Counted from the stretch's first letter, positions 33,037 through 43,527 are shown. The stretch: 64,000 nt of DNA from Protopterus annectens (GCF_019279795.1 NC_056737.1:1193641924-1193705923), one strand, 5' to 3'. The notes: generated by a model not told the origin, from the letters alone. Numbers and translations: made by a program.

Positions 33037-34745
33037 TCCATGGTTCATGGGTTCATAGGTAAGGACTAGGCTATCTGCCCATGGGCATTTATAAGTCTAG
33101 CCACAGAGTGATGGCTTTCCCCTCCCCATTAGATTAGTAACCTGGGCCTCTCTCAACAGGGCTCATAAAGTGATCCCAGGGTAGAACTTACAATTACCCA
33201 TCCACTCATCAAGATTTCTCTTGAAGAGGGTCAGAGAGGAGCTCTGCCGAATATGGATTGGGATTCTATTCCAGAGTGAGGGGAGTCACTGGGACAGGAA
33301 TCTATCCCTCCAGCATGTCCTGTTTATTGTTGTACATAGGTTCAAGTCACTAGAATGAGTGGTTCTGAGGGATCTTGTTTTTTTTGAGGTGAAGCATGTC
33401 CATTAGTTCAGGGTTTGACATGGCCCTATAGGTCAGGCATAGGTCACCTCTCAGCAGACGGTAAGAGACTGAGAAGAGCTGGAACTTTTTTAGTCATGCT
33501 TCATAGGGTAATTGTTTAAGGCCCTTAATCCTCTTAGTGAGGTACTTCTGTGGTCTTTCTAATTGTTGGAGGTGTCTAGTGAGGTACATCCCAAATGGGG
33601 CATTGTACTCTATTATGGGCCTAATGAGTGAGGAGTAAAGGGGCACAATCACCTACTTGGATCTGGATGAGAAACCCTTTGTGATCAGGTGTGCCACATA
33701 GAAGGATTTCCTGACCATTTTGGCTATGTGGTTATCAAAGGAGAGCATGCTATCTACCTGAGTACCCATGTCCCTAATTACTTCTGTACTTAGTGGATTC
33801 CCATCTATGTGGTAGTTTGTAGGTACTTTGTTTTTCCCAAATGGGATTACTATGCATTTTTTGGCATTTAGCTTGAGGCCGTGACTTTGACGCCAGGTGT
33901 TTGTCTCTGTGAGACCCTTTTGCAGGATGTCTGTGTCAGCTGGAGAGTCAATTATTGCACCCAATTTACAGTAATCTGTGAACTTGGTTAGCCACAGTCC
34001 CTCCGCCTTTGCTTGTACTTTGGAGAAATATATACTGAACAGAAGAGGTCCCAGGACTGAGCCCTGTGGGACTCCGCTTGTGACTGGTTTACAGTCAGAC
34101 ATGGTGCCTGCCACTCTTACCATGTGGGTTCTGTCTGAGAGCCAATTGGCAACTCATCTCGTGACATGGAGGTTGATATTTAACCTGGTGAGTTTGTCTA
34201 TGATTCCTGAGTGTGGGATGGTGTTGAACGCCTTAGCGAGGTCCAGATATGCTGTGTGGACCACCTTCCCTTCATCTATGGCCTTGGTGACTGTTTCGAA
34301 GAAGTCGACCAAGTTCAGGAGGCAAGATCTGCCTTTAACAAAGCCGAACTGGGTGGGGTCCATAGTCTGGAGGTTCCCAATGTCCCTGTTAATGAGCTCC
34401 ATGATAATGTGTTCCGTGGCTTTGCAGACCAAGCTAGTCAAGCTTATAGGGTGATAGTTCCCAGGGTCAGTTGCGGCACCACCTTTGTGGAGTGGTACGA
34501 CTGTTGCTGTATGCCATTCTTTGGGTACATAGCCTGTAGAGAGACTGAGTTTGAATAGTGATTTGAAATGGGGGGGGGGGTTAGTTCATTTTGAAGCTCG
34601 TGTAAGACACAACCTGGGATAGCATCTGGTCCCACTGATGCTGTGTTTTTGGCCTTTGTAAGGGCTGTCTTTACTTGTGTGTTGGGCAGAGGAGGTGCCA
34701 GAAATTCTGCCAGAGGAGGTGTGGAATCTTGGGTCAATGTAGCCA
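33037..34745 (-). mobile_element. CR1 LINE copy 6, 5'-truncated, nested in Ngaro
   Basis: Minus-strand CR1 with 3' terminal 8-bp units at 33,037-33,058 and a 5' break in the endonuclease-RT linker near 34,740. Coding content: RT N-terminal part at 34,154-34,737 (GPDAIPGCVLHELQNEL, FGFVKGRSCLLNLVDFF, YLDLAKAFNTI), palm at 33,653-34,123 ([18 protein letters not shown], then [10 protein letters not shown], where the second Asp of the catalytic pair is Tyr) and a degraded C-terminus to about 33,160. The stretch just upstream of the RT (STPPLAEFLAPPLPNTQ) differs from other copies, which suggests a separate subfamily. Confidence 0.92.
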
Positions 34746-34750
34746 GGTGA

Positions 34751-35585
34751 TTGGTATGGCATTCCTGGCCCCCTTCTACAAGGAAGGCATATGGTAGGGC
34801 TCTTTCTGATTTTAATCAGTTTATTTTGCAGCTGCCAGAAGAGGAAGGGCTATGGTTGGAGCAATTACTACTGCGATATGTAGCTTGTGCTTGGGGGTTA
34901 GGCAAGGCTTTGCAGACGGTTAAGGTGGATTTGGCTGCAATTAGCATTTTCGCTAAGGTAGCGGGGTTGCAGGATTTCATTAAGTCTTGGACATTAGGGC
35001 ATATGTTGAGGGGTTGGGGGAGAGTGGTGGTGGAACATAGGGATATTCGATGGCAGCTTACGAGGGTTATATTGAAATTTTTGTTGAAAGGGTTAGGTTT
35101 GTTGCAAAAGGGATCTCCAGATTACTTTATATGGGGTGCGTTATGTACATGGTTATATTTTGGCGCGTTCTGTATTTTGGAGTTGTTAGGCTCATTATGT
35201 TGGAAGGATGTCATTATAGGGGAGGATGAGGTTACTATTGCATTAAGGACGAGTAAGACAGATCAATTGGGTAGGGGATGTGTGGTGGTGCTTAAAACTG
35301 GCAAGAATCCTTGCCTTTGCCCAGTAATGTGGGCAAAAGAAGGTGGATCAGCTGATTTTTTGTTCAGTGGATGGGAAGGTGGTGTTGAGTAGTAGATTCA
35401 TAATCTTGGTGAGGAGGGTTTTACTTTGTATTGGATTTCCAGTGGAGAGGTTTGCAGCTCACTCATTCATGATCGGTAGAGCTTCAGGTTTAGCTAGAGA
35501 GGGTAGTTCCATTGAATTGATTAAAAGAGTGGGGAGGTGGTCTTCACATGCATTTTTGTCTTCTATTAGATATGTTGTGGTCTGA
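34751..35585 (+). pseudogene. Ngaro tyrosine recombinase, frameshifted, catalytic residues lost
   Basis: The N-terminal core-binding part reads WPPSTRKAYGRALSDFNQFI and continues through VDLAAISIFAK. The catalytic half contains LRTSKTDQLGRGC (Lys/beta-strand region), then after a frameshift at about 35,380 the C-terminal boxes RFAAHSFMIGRASGLAREG and IKRVGRWSSHAFLSSIRYV. In this family box II is normally His-x-x-Arg; here it is HSFM, so the Arg is Met. The first catalytic Arg region (FCILELLGSLC) is also not recognisable. The final Tyr in SSIRY is present. The recombinase integrates a circular DNA copy by strand exchange; this copy is inactive. Confidence 0.88.
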
Positions 35586-35615
35586 TTATTAATTTTTTCT
35601 TCTTTTCTTTTAGGG

Positions 35616-36200
35616 AAGCACATTATCATCTTGGGGCATTCATACATCCACTGGGCAGAGAAGGGTGCTTTAGTTAGGGATGATGGGGTAAATTTGGGTT
35701 TATCACATTTAGGGTGGTCAGTGACTTGGCATGGTGTTAGGGGTCTTAGATGGGATGGGTTGTTGCATGAATTTGAGAGGGCTAAACTGTAGGTGGGTTG
35801 TCCTTTTATACTACTCATTCATTTAGGGGGCAATGACTTGGGCATTGTTTCTAGAAAACAATTAGTGGACATTATTCTGCAAGAGTTGATGAGATTACAG
35901 GCATTGTACCCGGATATGGAAATTGTGTGGTCAGAGTTGGTTTCTTGTTTGTGTTGGAGGGCTACATATAGTTATAGGGCGATTGAAAGGGCGATTGAAA
36001 GGGTCAGAAGGTGTGTTAATCAAAGGCTGGCTAGACAATTAAGGATTTTGGGGATGCATACCATTGATCATAGAAATTTTGGGGATTGAGAAGAGTCTTG
36101 GTATCGAATGGATGGAGTACACCTTAATGACGTAGGACTGGATCTTTCTAATTTGCATCTGAAACTCTTTTTAGAGGATATGATTGTAGCTAGGGTTTAG
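35616..36200 (+). pseudogene. Ngaro ORF3: SGNH hydrolase domain (two stops)
   Basis: The frame opens after a strong polypyrimidine-AG (TTTTTTCTTCTTTTCTTTTAG ends at 35,613). It keeps all SGNH blocks: block I ILGHSYIHW (Ser), block III LLIHLGGNDLG (Asn) and block V MDGVHLNDVG (Asp, His). Stops lie near 35,791 and 36,089. Some Ngaro elements are known to carry a hydrolase of this type downstream of the recombinase. Substrate and role in the life cycle are unknown. The domain is better preserved than the RT or recombinase of the same copy. It is not closely similar to the CR1 ORF1 hydrolase beyond the family blocks. Confidence 0.88.
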
Positions 36201-36231
36201 GAGGAGGAACAGCCTGAGATTAGGCTGCTGG

Positions 36232-36570
36232 TGGAGAAGAGGGACAGGATTGTCCTCTTCTGTTCCCCCTCTAAAGAAGGTGGTTATTGGTTAATGGTTT
36301 GGTATGGAGATGAGGTGAGTAGGTACACTGTCTCTTTATGTGGGTGAGTAGGTACACTGTTCCGGTGGAGGAGGTATCAGGGTGAGTAGTTATGCTGCCC
36401 TGAGGTAAATTTGTCCAGGGTGAGTGGTGACGCTGCCCTGAGATCATCATTGCTTAGGAAGATAACTAATGTTGGTTTTATGTGTATAAAGCTCATTGTA
36501 TAATACAGTTTAATAAAGGTCGTCAAATGTCTTTATGTTTTGGTGTGGTTATTTAAAGGGGGTATGGGAC
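36232..36570 (+). repeat. Ngaro split direct repeat B1
   Basis: It aligns with 36,871-37,214 from GGAGAAGAGGGACAGGATTG to TTATTTAAAGGGGG. It contains internal short repeats GTGAGTAGGTACACTG at about 36,315 and 36,343. It is immediately followed by A2. Confidence 0.92.
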
Positions 36571-36816
36571 AAATGTAGTTTGGGACAAACTAAGTTGTCC
36601 CAGTCCCATGAATAAGAGGTAAAGGGGTGTGGGGAGGGTATAGAGGTAGAAATTAAGGTGAGGATTGTAGTTGGATAGGATAGTGGGATTGTGGTGGTGA
36701 AAGAGTTAAGGAGAGAGGGAGATGTAAAATTAAGTGAGGTAGGGGAAGGGGGGACTTCTGACAGGATTAAGTCTTAGGGATTAAAGGAAGTGGGCACATA
36801 TGATGTGAGTTGGTGG
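36571..36816 (+). repeat. Ngaro split direct repeat A2
   Basis: Second copy of the 5' terminal repeat A1 (24,419-24,664). It lies between B1 and B2 with 54 bases of linker before B2. In the accepted replication model, A2 and B1/B2 template completion of the ends and the circular intermediate. Confidence 0.92.
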
Positions 36817-36870
36817 CCCTCCCACCCTCCCTTTTTTGTATATAGATGGAAGATGTGGGCAATGTGAGTT

Positions 36871-37214
36871 GGAGAAGAGGGACAGGATTGTCCTCTTCTG
36901 TTACCCCTCTAAAGAAGGTGGTTATTGGTTAATGGTTTGGTACTGAGGTGAGGTGAGTAGGTACGCTGCCTCTTTATGTGGGTGAGCAGGTACGCTGTCC
37001 CAGTGGAGGAGGCATCAGGATGAGTAGGTACGCTGCCCTGAGGTAAATTTATCCAGGGTGAGTGGTGATGCTGCACTGAGAACATCGTTGCTGAGGAAGA
37101 TAGCTAATGTTGGTTTTATGTGTATATAGTTCATTGTATAATACAGTTTACTAAAGGTTGTCAAATGTCTTTATGTGTTTGGTGTGGTTATTTAAAGGGG
37201 GGACAGGACAATGT
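36871..37214 (+). repeat. Ngaro split direct repeat B2 (3' terminus)
   Basis: Second copy of B1. It ends in GGACAATGT at 37,214, after which the LINE-K coding sequence resumes on the minus strand (VPEIWKIS). Confidence 0.92.
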
Positions 37215-39118
37215 GAGATTTTCCAAATCTCTGGAACAAGATTTTCAGATATAGATCTGTTAATGAGGATGGATACAGGGTAGACTATCAATTCAGTTGT
37301 AATTTTAAGAAATTTTGCTGGAAGTTTCTCTGCAGGCAATGCAGTGGGTTTTAATTTTAGAAGCAGTTTTTTTATAGTGGTTGTAGAGACTGGTTGAAAG
37401 GTAAAGGTGGTATTGTTATTGTGGGATTTAGGTGGAACAATATTTGGGAGGGGTTGTCAAGATTGGAGAGGGCTTGGATGGGCTTGGTAAAGTATTTATT
37501 GAACTGTGTAGCAATGTTTTCTGATTTTTTTTTTGTGGTTGGGGTGGAGGTACTAGCTTTTCTTGGAAGAAGGGTGTTATTAATAGCTGCCCAGATTTTT
37601 TGTGGGTTGTTTTGATGCTTAATTTGGATATCGCAGTAGTAGTTAATATCATCCTGTTTAACTAGTCTCTTTGCTTTATTTCTAAGTTCAGGGTATGCTT
37701 GTCTTGAGGCTTGGGACCTAGTTTTGTGCCACCGGTGCCAGATTTTATCCCTGTTATCAGTAAAGCCCTGGTTTGTTTGTGTAGCCAAGGGGCCAAGTTA
37801 GATTTAATTCTGATATTTCTAGGAGTGGTGTGCAGGTATAAAATATCTAAGAATGTACAGTTAAAATAATTAACAGCTTCTTCTATTTTTAATATTTTGA
37901 GTGTTGCCTAATTATAGTTTTTAAGGGCTGATGTGAGTTTAATGGAGTTAAAGTTTTTTTTTCTTATTCCTAATCAGAAGGTAAGCTGTGGGTTTTGCAT
38001 GATTTATATGATGATTCATTAATGTTTACTTACAAAGAGCTTATTTGACAAAAAATGTCTTTTTCTGCAAATGTTCAATTTACCCAACCTCTAAGAGGGC
38101 TATTAACCTTCTGTTTAAATGTTAACTCACCTAAAGCTTATTACATAATGTATTATATTTCTGTAAATGTTTTAATTGTTCTTTACAAATCTCTGTTACT
38201 CTTTTGCAACATGTAAAATGTAGCTTGCAATATTTGGAGCTTTTCTCTCCGGCCTCCACTGAAAATGGGCTCTTTATGGCCCAGTGGACTTCCCTGGTCA
38301 TCAAACATAAATTAAATAAAATAAAATAAATATGATGCCTTAGAACAAAGGTTGATAGATGACCACTGAGACTATTTGGGACACAGCCATATTGAAAGGG
38401 TAGGGCCAGTCTATTTAATAATATCCAATTGGGTACAAAGTGCCTTTTGGATGTTTTGTCAATTCTGGTGGGAGATTGTATAAGTTGCATGAATCCATAG
38501 AGGTTGATGTAATTTATAGGGTTCTGAGATGTGCAGTTAAGTCAGTCAATGTTTAAATCTCCAATGATAATTGTTTCTTGCGGGAGTGAAGTGGAGGACC
38601 AACGCAGTAAGCTTTCAAGTATGGAGGCATTGTTTCCATTTGGAATGTAGGTTCCTATTATGATTAGTATTTTTTTTGGGAGTTAATCTTTAGTTTGGTG
38701 AAGATTACTTCAGCATTGTTAAATTTGGGGGGTGCTTTTATCTTGGGCCTCAACTTTAAAGTCATTTTTATATACAATTGTCACACCACACCCTTTTTGC
38801 CTATTCTATCTGCTCATAGGATATTATATCCAGGAGTTAAGATTTCATCATTGCTAATTTCAGGTTTTAACCAAGTTTCAGGTAGTATAACAATATCAGG
38901 AGAATATAATGAAATATTGTTATGTACATCATGAATTTTGTTAGTAATGCTTCTGATGTTTATGTTTAGTAGCAGTAGATCTGCTGCCTTCGTGGGATAA
39001 TTAGGTATGCTGTGGGAGTGGCTGTTAGGATGGCTACATGAGGGACACTGGGTAGTTGTTGGTCCTGGGTTGGGATGTATGTCTCTACTAAGAGAGAGTC
39101 TGGATGCTATTAAGATAC
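37215..39118 (-). mobile_element. LINE-K, 5' half (endonuclease, linker, start of RT)
   Basis: Minus strand. The N-terminus at 38,814-39,128 reads SRLSLSRDIHPNPGP, then LLLLNINIRSITNKI and VILPETWLKPEI (endonuclease with catalytic Glu). Further endonuclease follows at about 38.34-38.70 kb with a GDLN motif near 38,560, FMQLIQSPTRID, and a degraded S-D/G-H block in SLSGHLSTFVLRH. The linker is at 37,372-37,788 (DKIWHRWHKTRSQASRQAYP) and the RT start at 37,215-37,339 (LPAKFLKITTELIVYPVSIL, VPEIWKIS). The next residues of this protein are at 24,418 on the other side of the Ngaro element. A separate LINE tail is inserted at about 38,035-38,332. Confidence 0.87.
38035..38332 (+). mobile_element. 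5'-truncated LINE 3' UTR inserted in LINE-K
   Basis: Plus-strand segment ending in GGAGCTTTTCTCTCCGGCC, then a spacer and (AAATAAAAT)n at 38,305-38,332. This is the same tail signature as the LINE-K 3' ends at 22,415-22,525 and 16,737-16,930, in opposite orientation to the surrounding element. No coding part. Confidence 0.65.
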
Positions 39119-39217
39119 ATAGGTTCATAGGTTTATAGGTAGGTACTAGGCTATTGGCCCTAGGGCCTATATAAGCCTAGCCAAAAAATGTACCCTGGCT
39201 TTTGCCACCCAAGAAAA

Positions 39218-42014
39218 TTATTTTCGTGTGCCCCTGTCGAGCAGAGCCACAGAAGTGATCCCTGGGGTGAATTTCCCATTTCCCATCCAATCATCAAGAT
39301 TTTTCTTGAAGAGTGCTAATGAGGAGCTCTGTTTGACATAGATAGGTAGTCTGTTCCAGAGTATGGGAAGTCTCTGGGACTGGAATCTATCCCTCCAGCA
39401 TGTTCTGTTTATTGTGGTGACAAGGTTTAGGTCCCTAGAGCATGTAGCTCAGAGGGATAGGGATTTCTTTAAGTGGAGCATGTCCAACAGCTCTGGGTTT
39501 GACATAGCTTTGTATGTTAGGCAGAGATCGCCCCTGAGTAGGCTATATGCGATGGAGTAAAGCTGTAGTTTTTGAGACAGTCTGCGTAGGGCATCTGTTT
39601 GAGGCCAGTAATCCTCTTTGTGAGGTATTTCTGTGGTCTTTCCAGTTGTTGTAGATGTCTTGTCAGGTACATACCAAAAGGGGAGTTGTACTCTATAATG
39701 GGTCTAATGAGTGATGAGTAGAGGGGAACAATGAACTCTTTTTTTCTGGCTGAGAATCCTTTTTTGATGAGATGAGCCATATAGAAGGATTTCCTGACCA
39801 CTGTGGCGATGTGATTTTCAAAGGAGAGACTATTGTCCACCTGTGTCCCAAGGTCTCTTATCACATTTTTGGTATTAAGTAGACTACCAGCTATGTGGTA
39901 GCTCATGGGTACAGAGTTTTTACTAAAGGGGATGACAATACACTTTTTGGCATTGAGCTTCAGGCCATGGCTTTGACACCAGGTATCTGTCTCAATGAGG
40001 CCCTTTTGTAGTTTGTCCACATCGTTAGGAGTTTTGATTATGGCTCCTAGTTTGCAGTCATCTGCAAACTTTGTTAGCCAAAGACCTTCTGTATTAGCCT
40101 GCACTTCAGAGAAGTAGATACCAAACAGGAGAGGACCCAGGACTGAACCCTGTGGTACCCCACTTGTCACTGTCTGAAGTCGGATTTGGAATCTGCTACT
40201 TTCACAGTATGGGTTGTGTCCGTGAACCAGTTGGCAACCCGTCATGTGGGATTTATACCTAGTTTAGTGAGCTTATCTATAATTCCAGAGTGGGGGATGC
40301 TGTTGAAACCCTTGGCGAGATCTAGATAAGCTGTGTGAACCATTTTACCCTCATCTATGGCTTTGGTGACTGCTTCAAAGAAGTCAGTCAGGTTTAGGAG
40401 ACATGACCTGCCTTTTACAAATCCAGACTGGGTAGGGTCCAGAGTTTGGAGATTACTAATGTCATTGTTTATGAGTTTCACAATGATACATTCCATGGCC
40501 TTGCAGACCAGAATTGTCAGGCTAATGGGGTGGTAGTTCCTGGGGTCCGTCATGGCTCCCTCTTTGTGGAGTGGGATAACCGTCACAGTGCGCCATTCAG
40601 TGGGTACAAAGCCTGAGGTGAGGCTATGATTGAACATGGTACTTAGGTAGGGTGCCAGTTCATTCTGTAGTTCATGTAGAACACAGCCTGGGATATTGCC
40701 AGGTCCCATGGATGATGTGTTCTTGGCTTTAAAGAGTGTGTTTTTTACCTGTGCAGCCATGATTATAGGAACTTTGCATTCTTCCGGTATAGAGATGGGC
40801 CTTCTAGGGGGTGAGGGGGGGGGGTAAAGTTAGCACTGAACCTATCTGCTAGGATGTTGGCAATATCAGTTCGTTCTGTATATTTAGTGCCATTGTGCTG
40901 TAACTCAGAGCAGATCTGAGTGTTCCCACTGAGACTCTTGACATAGCTATAGAATGCTTTGTGGTTGTCTTTAGAGTCAGTAGCAATTTTGTTTTCATAA
41001 CTAGCTTTGGAGGATTTTATGAGGGATCTCAGCTTCTTACTGAGGTTGACCAAGGAGTTCCTCCAATCATGGGATTTTACTCTTTTTTTGCAACAGTTTC
41101 TTTCTTCTGTTGTAGAGTTTGTTTATGGCAGAGGACCACCATATTGGCTTCCTTTTTTTGAAGGACAACATCTTGGTTCTATTAGGGATAGCATGATCCA
41201 TGCACTCGTGTAAGTGCTTATAAAGTACATTTGTGTAGGATTCAGCAGTCATACGTCTATTGCCGTCTGCATGGGTGTCATGAAGTTTGCCACTTCTGTC
41301 TTAAGAAGTGTGAAGTTGGCTTTGGAGAAGTGTTTTATGATGGATTCCCTAATAGGGGGTGGGTTGGGATGTGGATGTCTAGGCTGATTAGCTTGTGGTC
41401 AGGTCTGACCAACGAGGAATTGATCTCTGGTGTGGAACACCAGTTTCCCATGTTGGGAATGAGCAGGTCTAGGATATTGCTGCCCCTGGTGGGGGTGTGA
41501 ATAAGTTGATCCAAGGCATTGGAATTTATGAATTCTAGAAAACGTTGAGCAAAAGAGTTGGTACATGAGTAGTTTTCCCAGTTAATGGTGGGGTAGTTGA
41601 AATCACCCATTATTAGGGTGTTGGGTTGTACCCTAATACTTTCCAGTGTGTCAAGAAATGAGGAGTGGGAATCCTAGGGCATGGTGGGGGGGGGGGTCTG
41701 TAGCAAGCTACAATTTGGATTGCGGTCTTGCCCAGAGTTAGTTGCACTTGGATAATCTCGGATGCATTATGCTGTGCAACTAGCCTGGAGGAGTGGATAT
41801 CCTTAATGAATATGGACATGCCTCTGCCTTTAGTGCTTCATTCTGGGTTAGGTGGCCAAAAGGTGTGCTATGAATTGTGGCCTGGTAATGCAGGGTTGCT
41901 CTCTGGAGCTTTGAATCAAGTCTCTGTCACTGCACAGATATCAATGTTTTCCATTTTAAGGAGTGCCTCGAGTGAGTGCATTTTGAGGTTTAGACTTCTA
42001 GCATTGAGTAGCAT
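39218..42014 (-). pseudogene. CR1 ORF2 of copy 7: endonuclease, RT, C-terminal domain, frameshifted
   Basis: The start ATG is at 42,014. Endonuclease: an ICAVTET-like start, MSIFIKDIHSSRLVAQHN (41,819), MGDFNYPTINW (41,610), HTPTRGSNILDLL and LVRPDHKLI, where S-D-H has become P-D-H. Frames shift at a C run near 41,695 and in the linker near 40,820 (another C run). RT at 40,242-40,760 has FVKGRSCLLNLTDFF and YLDLAKGFNSI; 39,517-40,245 has [18 protein letters not shown] and FADDCKLGAI (catalytic box intact) and the post-RT domain to KRITGLKQMPYA. The C-terminus ends at TAA 39,218. Confidence 0.92.
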
Positions 42015-42043
42015 TACCCTCAGATTTTGCTTGCTTGCACCTG

Positions 42044-43033
42044 TTACGGTGGTGAATTTGTCATTTCAACCTTGCCTAAAAAAGGCACTATAGGGGTGGC
42101 AAGAGCCTTAGCCAGTATCCGGAATCTTAAGGGCAACAGGTACAAGCCATATCTGGCAAAGCATTGTGGTCTGTTGATCATGTCATCCCAGGCAGACAAA
42201 TGCTGGATCCCCTTAGAATGACACCAGAAGCTTAGCCAATTGTTGAAGTCAATCATTTTGTCCTTGTACTGTGGTATCATTCTGGGTGATGGCAGGATGC
42301 TACTCAGGGTTAGGGTCACACCTGCCTGGGATACAAGATCAGAGAGCTCCTCCATGTCTCTTTTCATGTAGTCCAGGGAGGTACGTCTCTGGTCATTCAC
42401 ACCAACATGGACAATGACAGTATCATATTTGTACTTATTGTGGAGTGACCTGAGTGCATGCATTATTTGGCGGATCCTGGCACCTGACAGGCAGCTGACA
42501 GTAACTTTCTCCTTGTTTAGTCTAGTGAGTGAAACATCAGTGTGCCTGACTATAGAGTCACCTATGACTAGAGTGTTGGGTGCGTTGTTATGCCTTATGG
42601 GCTGTGGTTGAGTGGCACACTGAGTTTGTGGGCTATGTGTCATTTGGGTTGTGTTGGCGGGTGGAGTTTGCTTGAGTTTATGCTTTGGATGTCCCTGATG
42701 CTTGGGCATGTTTTTATTGAGAGCCTCCGTGAATATAGGTGTGTGTTTTGTGTTTCTATGTGTGTGTTTTGGTGGTGTAGGTTTTGAGGGACTATGTGAT
42801 GAGTGTGGTGTGGTGCAAGTATTTACCTTCTCCTCTTGACTGTCTAGTCCAGTCTTGGGTGAAGAGAGCTTTGCTTCCAATTTGGCTATATAAGTGCATC
42901 TCTCACAGGTTGTAGTGTTGGGTGGTAGGAGGAGAGGGTTGTCTGTGTACATTAGGCAATTGCTGCATTGCCCCAAGATGCCCAGATTCATCAGGTAGAC
43001 AGGAGAAATCACTGGGAGCTGACCCTTAGACAT
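42044..43033 (-). CDS. CR1 ORF1 protein (329 aa), open frame, esterase Asp/His replaced
   Basis: Starts at ATG 43,033 (MSKGQLPVISPVYLMNLGIL). Cys23, Cys26, Cys43 and Cys46 form a zinc-ribbon-like C-x2-C-x16-C-x2-C. Residues about 57-150 are a Pro/His/Lys/Thr-rich linker. The SGNH fold occupies residues about 153-315: GDSIVRHTD with Ser160, Gly184 in SCLSGARI, Asn213 in HVGVNDQR. The last block, R-D-G-L-H-L in copies 4 and 5, reads RYGLYL here: both catalytic Asp (295) and His (298) are Tyr, each by a single base change. The frame is intact but the hydrolase should be dead. The frame runs 9 codons past the usual stop because of one extra T in a T run near 42,075. ORF1 of the CR1 clade acts with the element RNA in the cytoplasmic RNP; the function of the esterase is unproven. 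Confidence 0.85.
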   Translation of the reverse strand: MSKGQLPVISPVYLMNLGILGQCSNCLMYTDNPLLLPPNTTTCERCTYIAKLEAKLSSPKTGLDSQEEKVNTCTTPHSSHSPSKPTPPKHTHRNTKHTPIFTEALNKNMPKHQGHPKHKLKQTPPANTTQMTHSPQTQCATQPQPIRHNNAPNTLVIGDSIVRHTDVSLTRLNKEKVTVSCLSGARIRQIMHALRSLHNKYKYDTVIVHVGVNDQRRTSLDYMKRDMEELSDLVSQAGVTLTLSSILPSPRMIPQYKDKMIDFNNWLSFWCHSKGIQHLSAWDDMINRPQCFARYGLYLLPLRFRILAKALATPIVPFLGKVEMTNSPP

Positions 43034-43527
43034 GCCTGGACAGGTGGTTATTTATTAAGTAATAAAAATTGCTTTCCTCTAGACAAGTGAGGAAAGTTGA
43101 GTGCTGTAGTAATTTGCAGCTTATGTAGTGCTTACAATGAGTTCTGAACAAGTGCTGAGTTCAAAAAAATAGATTTGAGTGCTGAAACTAGAAAACTGGC
43201 TAGTTATAAGAAACAAAACTAAGCTAGATGACTTCCCTCCAGAACAAAAGGGCTTGGGGGCTCAGAAGCCTACAAACAGTCTAGACCACTTAACAGGAAA
43301 GGCAGGAAACAAGCTTAATTTTTTTTGTTCTCTTTCCCAGATGCTCTCTTTGTACACAGTAGGAGTGCCTGAAATCAGAATATGATCTCACTGCACTCAG
43401 TTGAGTGAGCAAATGAGATGGGCCCAGAAGGAGTATCCAAACACAATTTTACAAGAGGGGCGGGCAGTTTCAAAGCCACTAAGATTAACACCAAAACAGA
43501 AACAGGGAGGGTGGGTGAGGAAACAAA

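Larger units (their letters stand above)
24419..37214 (+). mobile_element. Ngaro-like tyrosine-recombinase retrotransposon, with two nested CR1s
   Basis: Identity rests on domain order gag, RT-RNase H, tyrosine recombinase, SGNH hydrolase, and on the termini. A 246-bp A repeat starts the element (24,419) and recurs at 36,571, flanked by two copies of a 340-bp B repeat (36,232 and 36,871). A1 ... B1-A2-B2 is the split-direct-repeat structure established for Ngaro elements, which insert through a YR recombinase and not an integrase. Subtracting CR1 copies 5 and 6 leaves about 7.2 kb. The element interrupts LINE-K within its RT frame. It is inactive: the RT box, recombinase and all frames are damaged. 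Confidence 0.93.

Noticed and set aside
42044..43033. Host esterase gene
   Set aside because: The zinc ribbon, linker, adjoining ORF2 and several relatives in the window show it is CR1 ORF1.
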